Positions 57,475 through 64,000 of a stretch of DNA of 64,000 nucleotides are shown here, one piece after another. Source of the stretch: Diphasiastrum complanatum (taxonomy: Eukaryota > Streptophyta > Lycopodiopsida > Lycopodiales > Lycopodiaceae). The first letter of the stretch is position 1, and the number at the start of each line of letters is the position of its first letter. The notes under the pieces are model-generated. The model was not told the DNA's origin and made no database searches. It saw only the letters and a list, made by a program, of their open reading frames with translations. Where the stretch lies: contig CM055100.1 in assembly GCA_029204225.1 (NCBI GenBank), positions 61,625,472 through 61,689,471 on the forward strand. The letters run 5' to 3'. The position numbers and the translations under genes are program-made.

Positions 57475-58205
57475 GGGCGCGTCTTGCAATTGTTAAGCAC
57501 AGGCTACGAGAAACGGTAAATCTACTGAATTTGAATAGGTAGATCTGTTTGGTGCATAACTCTTGGCATTGTTGATTGATTACTAAGCCCTGTTTTTGTA
57601 TTTTCTTGCATTAAAGCTGAGATTAAAGAGCTCTAGAAACGGTATTTCCAGTGAGTGTGAATCAGTAGATCTGTTTGTTGTATAATTCTTTGCTTTAGTG
57701 ATGGATTCTTGAACGCGATTTTTGTATTTGGCATTTGCTGCTCGTTTCTTGCAATTTAGCCCCGCAAACGGTATATACAATGAATGCAAATAAGTGAATC
57801 TTATGCGGTGCTAATAGATTGCTAGAGCGCCTTTTCTATTCGTAGCTCGTTTCTTGCGGACGAGCCCCCCAGGCAAGAAGACGTCTAAAAACGCTAAAGC
57901 CAGTGAATAGGACTAAGTAGATCTGGTTGTTATATACTTTCTTGCATTATTAATAAATTGGTAAAGGCGGGTTTTGTATTCGCTGCTCGTTTCTTGCAAT
58001 TAAGCAGAGGCTACGAAAATATGTAATTTCAGTGTGAACGAGTAGATCCATTTTTACATAATATGTGCTCCGGATAATTAAAATGCAAGATAATTTGTTT
58101 CCTAACGACGCGATTTTGTTACTGAAATTAACTGTTTCTGTGGTCGCTGCTTGTTTCTTGCGATTAATTAGCGCAGACTGTAAGAACTGTAGAACGGTAA
58201 GTAAA
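57475..58205 (+). repeat. Array of about six degenerate repeats in the leader of the CYSTM gene
   Basis: Unit of about 105-165 bp whose core reads GCTCGTTTCTTGCAATTAAGC, a short variable part ending AAACGGTAA, then GTGAATNNGTAGATCTGTTTG and a T-rich end GATTTTTGTATT. Core starts are near 57482, 57602, 57742, 57848, 57987 and 58148. The TTTCTTGCAATTAAGCAG and CGGTAA parts resemble splice acceptor and donor sites; the last unit ends in a strong donor, ACGGTAAGT (58195-58203). The array lies between TATA box and start codon. Confidence 0.7.
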
Positions 58206-58473
58206 TGATGTGAGTACATTCATTTGATCTGAATAAACAAATTGTAACGTGATAGAATCATTTGATTTTCCAACGACGTTCTGTTGCAGGTGAAATGAAC
58301 TAGATTCTTTTTTTCAGATCATTTTTAAACTGAAGCTGTTGATTTCTCACTGTACTTGTCTTATTTGCTCAGAAACTGTTTATTGTTGACACTGATGGAT
58401 CAGTCCTTTTAACAGAGAAAGTTTACTCAGTTCTATTTAAGGAACATTTACGTCGGCGTTCAGAGTACCAAGT

Positions 58474-58778
58474 ATGTTTGCTCCGGGTTCTCAGCAGATG
58501 TCTGCAGGAGATCATATTAGCAAACGAAGTGAAGAGAAAGGCTGCTTATATGCATGGTAATCATTTTCTAACTAAGCTTATTCTCCCAAGCCATGCTTGT
58601 TTTTTCGATGTTCCTGCAACATGCTAATGTTTCCTGTAGTTTTTTAAAACAGAGCCTTCAAAGTTTATGACGCTAGATTGTTGGGCAAATTTCTTGCAGC
58701 GTCTTCACCGCGTGCTGCTGTTTCATGTGTTATGAGACTTGCGAGTGCTGCTTAGACATCCTTTGCTGCTGCTGCTAG
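58474..58778 (+). CDS. CYSTM-type small cysteine-rich transmembrane protein, two exons
   Basis: Exon 1 is 58474-58556 and exon 2 is 58700-58778, joined across an intron with GT (58557) and CTTGCAG (58693-58699). The splice falls inside a Cys codon and gives a 53-residue protein. The N-terminus is [12 protein letters not shown], then [13 protein letters not shown], and exon 2 adds [16 protein letters not shown] and a terminal run of four Cys. This short polar N-terminus plus Cys-rich C-terminal helix fits the CYSTM family (PF12734), tail-anchored membrane proteins linked to stress tolerance, which form dimers. The ATG is the first in frame after a stop. The ABRE-rich promoter upstream fits stress regulation. 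No defect is seen. 3' untranslated sequence probably extends to about 59100. Confidence 0.82.
58557..58699 (+). other. Intron of the CYSTM gene
   Basis: 143 bp, GTAATC to TTTCTTGCAG, T-rich before the acceptor. Removal joins TG and C into a Cys codon and keeps the frame through to the stop. Confidence 0.8.
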
Positions 58779-59520
58779 TGAAGAACTTTTAATCTTTCAC
58801 ACCATGAAAGCGCGCAAGAGGAGGAAGGCTCACATTTCGTGAATCCGTCTAATAAGTCCATTTGTACACTATGTTAACGTTGCTCTTTCTAACGTGGTTA
58901 TCAGTTTGATTCAGTTGAAATCTAGTTGTATTTATTGGCAAGTTAGTTGCTACTTTAAATGTAATGGAAGGAGCGCTGAAATGAGAGTAAATCGTGTCTG
59001 TCTACACTCCACGATGCAAGCATGCGTATCAACTCACTGCCACTATGGCACTATGTTGTTAGACATCAGTTACATATACTGTTTCAGGGGTGTTTACAGG
59101 TTCTCATGTGGCGGATAATATGATGTACGGTGTTTTTTCGTCTATAAAACCATTCACCAGTTGTGCTGATCGGAACTCTTCTGATATTCACGTCTCGAAT
59201 AAGATCTTGTCTTGCTTATAGCTTAATGAGCTATTATGTATGTCGATGTCAGAAGTTCAGATACTAGTTTGTGTTTCTAGTGATTTTGATTTTCTCCAGC
59301 TTTAACTCTTGAGATCTTTTGGGTGCTCCTAATGCCAAGTCTTCGATTTTTCTTTGTGTTTCTGGAAGTGGTGCTTCTGCTTCTTTGCTTCTTTGTGTTT
59401 CTGATGCACTTTCAAAGGTGGAATTTGCTTGCATATGAAGTAAGCATTAGTTTTGTCCAAAATTCTAGTTATTGAATAAATGCATCAACAATTCTTGACA
59501 ACGATTCTGAGAATTCATGA
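58779..59520. other. No gene; probable 3' untranslated region and flank
   Basis: Follows the CYSTM stop codon. An open frame at 58894-59118 has no motif. Direct repeats of CTTTGTGTTTCTG occur near 59353 and 59391. Confidence 0.4.
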
Positions 59521-59540
59521 GAGAAAAATGCCATTACTCA

Positions 59541-60005
59541 ATTACTCAGGGGAAGGCCCAATCCCCTCGGCCTTTCCCTGCAGGTCGGGCTCCTCTGCCT
59601 TGGGCAATGGCCCTTCTAACACGGAAGGCCCTTGGCAGGGCCTCCCCCCCCCCTCCCCCCACAGTAAAGTAGCTTGTTTACTTTCGGAAAGACAAGCTAT
59701 AGCCTAATATCCATTCCAATTTCCTAAAATCACTTTCTTGTTTTTCACGAAGAAAAAGAAGGGGCCTCCTACAAGGGAATGTGTGTGTCTTTTTTTCCAT
59801 TTTTGCCTTTACTTTTCTTTATATGCGCACGCACCTTCCACATATAAAATTCATGAAAAAAATATCTCAAATCATTAGAGTACGGAAGGACGTTTCCTAG
59901 GGGAACTCCGCTCGATGAAGGGCTTTCACCCTTGGGCAGACGCCCTTCTAAGGGGAAATGCCCTTGGAGTCAAACCCCACTCCCCCCCTTCCCCCGGGCC
60001 CCCCT
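59541..60005. repeat. Two related C-rich repeat blocks
   Basis: Blocks at about 59541-59670 and 59880-60005 share the order of CCTTGGGCA, GCCCTTCTAA and GCCCTTGG, each followed by a run of Cs (59642-59660 and 59980-60004). They stand out in an AT-rich setting. The source is unknown; they may be the ends of a small transposon. Confidence 0.6.
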
Positions 60006-60019
60006 TAATCTTACTGTCA

Positions 60020-60954
60020 ACTTTTTAATGAAGAGAATGGTGATAGGAGAATCTGTGGGCTTACAAAATTTATGTAAAAAAATTTTACATGCAAGGACAT
60101 AAAAAATGTCCTTTTGGTCATCAAATCTATCATGATAACAAATAGATTGAGTATCAAGATGATATGACTAGAATGCACATACCATCCAATTAAATTGTTT
60201 TGTGTCATCCGTCAGTTCTGAAAAGCTTCATGAATGAGATACTTACCATTTGATCTAGCTTCGAACATTGATAAACTAGTAGATCTAGATGGAGTTATGA
60301 AAATGCAGTATAGATCTTTGATATTCTTCTAATTGAGCATCTATACTTTTAGCAACTAATTCTTGTTTTGATCTTAGATCTCATTGTTGCCTAGTGTGAG
60401 TTTTTTGTCCTATCAAAGATAACCATATCTTCAGCTTGATGATAAGAGAATCCTTGATCAAATCGTCTTCCTTTTAACCAAAAAATTCCATTAAAAAAAT
60501 CAAAGACTTGGAAAATACAAAAGTAGTTCAATCAAAAAAGCGAAAAAACAACGGGCACTTCTTTGCACTAATTATAGTTTCGATAATTGTCATATAGGGT
60601 AAATATCCAAAATAGTGAGATTTGGATGGATCTATTATCACAGATGCCTTGATGCATGTTACTTCCAATGATTGCTCTAGAAAAGATCAAAAAGCTAAAA
60701 ACAAGACAAAAGTTCTAAAACTTCAAAAAGTGTATAGCACAATTAGACTTGCCCCAAGAGCAGTCTACATTAAACAGATCAAAACACAAAAATAATCCTA
60801 CCATTTACACCTAGATTTGAATGCAATTATGATTTGGGAAAGAAGTCGCAAGACCTCAACTTCCAAAATCTATAGCATCTATTGGATCTAGCTTGTTAGA
60901 AATTGTTACACCCAACGCAATCAGTTTCTCCGATGGTCATTGCCATCATGACAT
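60020..60954. other. No gene recognised
   Basis: AT-rich DNA without convincing coding sequence or repeat structure. Confidence 0.4.
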
Positions 60955-61345
60955 GTGAAAGTACTATACTTTTGGACCATAAATGGATCTTAAAAAGATC
61001 CACAAGAGTGATTGGATGGTGCTTAACAATCTATCAAAAAACTAGACACAAAAAGTTGATTTAGATTGGCAATTTGAGAAACAACAAGCAAGAACAATCA
61101 AAAGCATAGATATAAATCTGAGTCCACATGTCTGAATCACAGCCTGCTGTACGGCCTATAGACTGAGAATGTTAGGTGAATTTCTAGCATGTAATAAAGA
61201 ATATAACTTGGCTTTCTTGCCCCAATTTGCAACCCTAGCCTCTTTCCTAGAGGCATGCCAAATAGGTGGCTAGTTGGTCAAAATCTTGTCATAAATTTAG
61301 ATGTAGGTCCTATAATGTAGAAATCACTACCAAATAGACATTACC
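60955..61345 (-). repeat. LTR fragment related to 45672-46346
   Basis: Shares CCACAAGAGTGATTGG (61000-61015), a CACAGCCTG segment, AACTTGGC and AGGTGGCTAGTTG in the same order as the LTR at 46 kb, with internal deletions. No adjacent coding region belongs to it, so it is a solo or broken LTR. Confidence 0.6.
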
Positions 61346-61354
61346 AACTATTTA

Positions 61355-62631
61355 TGTTGGAAATTAAGTCTACAGTTGTCTCATTGAATAATACTTGGTA
61401 AAATACAGGGGTTTTTTGCAAGTAGTTCGACAACTTGCAATCTCTGCACAAAACCAAATCGAATTAGCCGAACTATTTGAAAGTTGACTTCATCGACTTT
61501 TCGGCCGATCTACATCAAAGGGTATCCATTCCCGTCTAATTCTACATTCGAATGTCAAAGCATCATGAAGAACATCAAAGGCTTGATCACCCTCGCCTTC
61601 TTCAACAAATCAAGTCATTTGACACCGAAGTCTCCGACTTTCTTGACTTCTTCAACAAATCAAGTCATTCGATATCAAAGTCTCCAAAGTCTATCAACCG
61701 AAGTGTCTGAAGTCTTCGAAGCCTCCGACTTCTTCAACAACTTCGTTCATCAACCAAAGTGTGATTTCTTCCAACGTCCGAAGTCTTCGACTTCTTCGAC
61801 AACTTCATTCATCAACCAAAGTGTCCGACTTCTTCAGCAACTTCAGGAATGTCCCTATTTCCCGACAATAACTTATTTTCAAAGAAGTAAATCTTTTGTC
61901 ATCTTTTTCGCCTGACCATGTATTTAATGTATAGCTGTCATTCTATCATCGTAGTTCAACTACTCCTTGAGTGCGACAAAGTGCTTAGTTAGATGAAAAA
62001 CATTTATTGTAATTAGATACATATATCCAGTGTATAAATACACCTTCATCACACACTCTATGTGATGCTCCATCCATAAGACGAATGAATTTGAGCCTCC
62101 AAGTTACGTCGCCATACTGGTAGTAACTCGTTGTTGTGCTTCAGTGTAATATAACAGCAACACGCTTTTCTATCTGTGTATAACATAGATGAATGCTTAT
62201 TGTGATTTGAATGCACTTCGCTCCGGTTTGATCACGCTCATTTACTCACTCTGATCAGAACACGGACGTCTACGACTCCTTAGTTTATGATTAGCAGACG
62301 ATGGCTGTCTTTGGCGCCTGAGGAACTTGCATTTTTCATCACACAATCAATCTAAGTTTTTTAGAACTGAACCTCTTATTGAATCTGATTTTCAGTAATA
62401 CCTCACACCATTCCTAATTTCTTTGGTGGACTATATTCATCCATTTGTTTTTTAGTATGAATGGTTTTCTTAAGATCTTGTTGGGCAGAGCGAGATGTGA
62501 TTATAATTTAGCATTTACATTCTTTCAGATTGTTCTTGCACATAGCAGCCCATAATAACGGGAGAGTCGTTCTGCAAGTATTTCCTTCTCTCTTCTCTGT
62601 TCACGTTCTATCGCCCTCTCAGATTGGTATC
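61355..62631 (+). repeat. Probable 5' LTR of a truncated copia element
   Basis: Begins TGTTGGAAATTAAGTC and ends CCCTCTCA three bases before a clear PBS. A TATA box, GTATAAATAC, lies at 62033-62042. The left boundary is inferred from the TG start and is not confirmed by a second copy. A minisatellite lies inside it. Confidence 0.5.
61590..61860. repeat. Minisatellite of CGACTTCTTCAACAA units
   Basis: Degenerate repeats of GACTTCTTCAACAACTTC, TCATCAACCAAAGTGT and TCCGAAGTCTTCGA over about 270 bp. The open frame across it (Ser/Phe/Gln-rich) is a by-product of the repeat, not a recognised protein. Confidence 0.75.
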
Positions 62632-62634
62632 AGA

Positions 62635-62646
62635 GCTTCGCTCAAA
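62635..62646 (+). other. Primer-binding site (tRNA-iMet) of the 62-kb copia element
   Basis: TGGTATCAGAGC is an exact complement of the initiator Met tRNA 3' end, 44 bp before a Gag start codon. Confidence 0.9.
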
Positions 62647-62689
62647 TAAACCAATAGATTAAGTTTGTTCTATTTGTATTATTGTTAGC

Positions 62690-63124
62690 ATGTCTCATAT
62701 TGGTAACTCTTCGTCTTCATCATCCAACGAGGCTAGAATCATTGACAAATTCAATGGTTCCAACTTCTACATCTGGAAGTTAAAGCTCCGAATGATGTTG
62801 ATAAATAGAGATCTTTGGGATGTAGTAGAAGATTCTGACCTGAAACCAGAAGATGGTGATCAAGCAAAGGCATGGAAGATCAAAGATCAGAAGGCCTTAG
62901 CATGTATCACACTTAATCTGGTCGACTTCCAAATATCCCATGTTACCATGTGCAAAACCTCTAAGGAAGCACTGGATTTGTTATCAAGTCTATATGAGAC
63001 TCAAGATGTAACCACTAGATTACACCTTAGAAGGAAGTTCTTCACACTTAGCATGTATTATTCTACTGCCATCACTTCTCACATCAACAACTCAACGTTG
63101 GACATATTTTCGTCCAAGATATGA
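62690..63124 (+). pseudogene. gag: Truncated copia Gag
   Basis: Begins MSHIGNSSSSSSNEARI, then the Gag core FNGSNFYIWKLKLRMMLINR and DLWDVVED, then EALDLLSSLYETQDVTTRLH and RRKFFTLSMYYST. It ends early after ITSHINN; a normal copia Gag would continue to a zinc knuckle. What follows (63130-63436) looks like part of a Pol C-terminus (NMLKLITSSI, AEAAFTLEEF), so an internal deletion of most of gag-pol is likely. Confidence 0.8.
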
Positions 63125-63436
63125 AGATCGTAATATAGTACCATACCATCCAACAATATTAATGTTGTGGAAAGCACACAAGAATCTACAAAGAATAAGT
63201 AGTACGAATTGGTCATATTATAAACTAAAATATGCCATGAAACTGGAACCTATAGGACATATAAATCTAGATATCAATGATGCAAAACGACTAAAATTAG
63301 ATCATGTAAATCAAAACATGTTAAAACTAATAACCTCTTCCATATTAACTAAACCAATATGCTTAGCAGAAGCTGCTTTTACATTAGAGGAGTTCTCAAT
63401 ATCAAAAAGACCCTTTAAGGAATGCCATGTAGGATA
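63125..63436 (+). pseudogene. Possible remnant after the internal deletion
   Basis: An open frame of 91 codons (63162-63437) with the phrase EPIGHINLDINDAKRLKLDH. I cannot assign it with confidence; position after a truncated Gag suggests retrotransposon debris. Confidence 0.3.
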
Positions 63437-63614
63437 AAGAAAAAAATCAAAATAAAAAAAAGAATATCGTTGATTTGCTTGCCCCCACCAACCCCCAGGC
63501 CTCCCCAACTCCCAATGATCTAACCATAGTGTCTATTGTCACAGTTAAGAACTCTAAATTGTTCACAGTCTAACTTGTCTAAATTCGAAAATACATTCCA
63601 TCCATTGGATCTAG

Positions 63615-63835
63615 AATATGACCGCCATCTCCAAATTCAAATCAGGGAATAAAGCAAAATGTATGAATATGCATTCCCTCCATTGGAATGAAAATTTGAG
63701 CGCCATCTCCAAATATGAATGTCATCTTCACATTGGAATGAAAATATGAGTTCCATCTCCAAATATGATCGTTATCTTTTTACTGGAATTAAAATATGAG
63801 CTCCATCTCCAAATTTGAATCAAGCAAAAAAGAAA
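63615..63835. repeat. Short tandem repeats with CCATCTCCAAAT
   Basis: CCATCTCCAAAT recurs at about 63625, 63703, 63753 and 63803, with GGAATGAAAATATGAG before it in the later copies; period about 50 bp for the last three. Confidence 0.75.
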
Positions 63836-64000
63836 AATCAATGGATTGATGGTACAGAGTATATAATATAATAAAAGATAAGTACTTTGTTTTGTTTTGA
63901 AAAATCTATTATTTGTACTTTAATGCCTCGGATTACTTTTCTTGTTTTTTTTCTGATGATGACATTTTATCATCTACATTTGGATATCCCTAATGATTTG

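Noticed and set aside
59480-59707. 75-codon ORF over the C-rich block
   Set aside because: Produced by repeated low-complexity DNA; Pro/Gly/Ser-rich without homology.

Overview
The window is nuclear DNA from a land plant. The evidence is AT-rich sequence with GT-AG introns, Ty1/copia and Ty3/gypsy LTR retrotransposons with plant-type primer-binding sites, and a small cysteine-rich membrane protein gene of the plant CYSTM kind. The mixture of copia and gypsy families, and a permuted N4/N6-type methyltransferase-like gene, would fit a non-seed plant (moss, fern or lycophyte). That placement is inference; the sequence shows no species marker. No rRNA, tRNA, organelle, CRISPR or prokaryotic features were seen.

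Left part (1-41300). Pieces of an interrupted host locus flank a retrotransposon nest of about 38 kb. Hypothetical exons lie at 144-897. A frameshifted gene for a DNA-methyltransferase-like protein lies at 39680-41287. Between them is an outer repeat pair (element A, repeats at 1011-1359 and 39102-39451, candidate duplication TATGT). Inside A lie two nests. The first is copia element C (minus strand, 1360 to about 11435), split in its RT/RNase H region by element B (2333-7888, plus strand, duplication CTACC). The second is gypsy element D (plus strand, 13371-36923), split by a sister gypsy copy E (minus strand, 23049-35393, duplication GTTTG/GTCTG). B is young: its LTRs are about 99% identical and its single ORF is open, but it carries only Gag plus a long unrecognised tail and no polymerase. 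C, D and E are full of stops and frameshifts. D and E carry extra ORFs downstream of integrase: a helical ORF, a coiled-coil ORF and, in E, a third ORF.

Middle part (41300-56300). This is mostly decayed mobile DNA: a non-LTR reverse transcriptase tail (43498-44642, minus), a copia RT/RNase H piece with its LTR (45672-47216, minus), a divergent version of the coiled-coil plus third-ORF module (47200-48610, plus), a copia integrase/RT piece (49428-51243, plus), a gypsy gag piece (52137-52698, plus) and another copia RT piece (53650-54480, minus). Stretches with no recognisable gene separate them.

Right part (56300-64000). A foldback MITE-like element (56296-56456) precedes a promoter rich in ACGTGGC/G-box motifs, a TATA box at 57440, an array of about six degenerate repeats resembling mini-exons (57475-58205), and an apparently intact two-exon CYSTM gene (58474-58778). 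The remainder holds C-rich repeats, an LTR fragment related to the one at 46 kb, and the 5' end of another copia element (LTR about 61355-62631, PBS 62635-62646, truncated gag 62690-63124).

The only genes that look potentially functional are the CYSTM gene and, as a retrotransposon protein, the B-element ORF.
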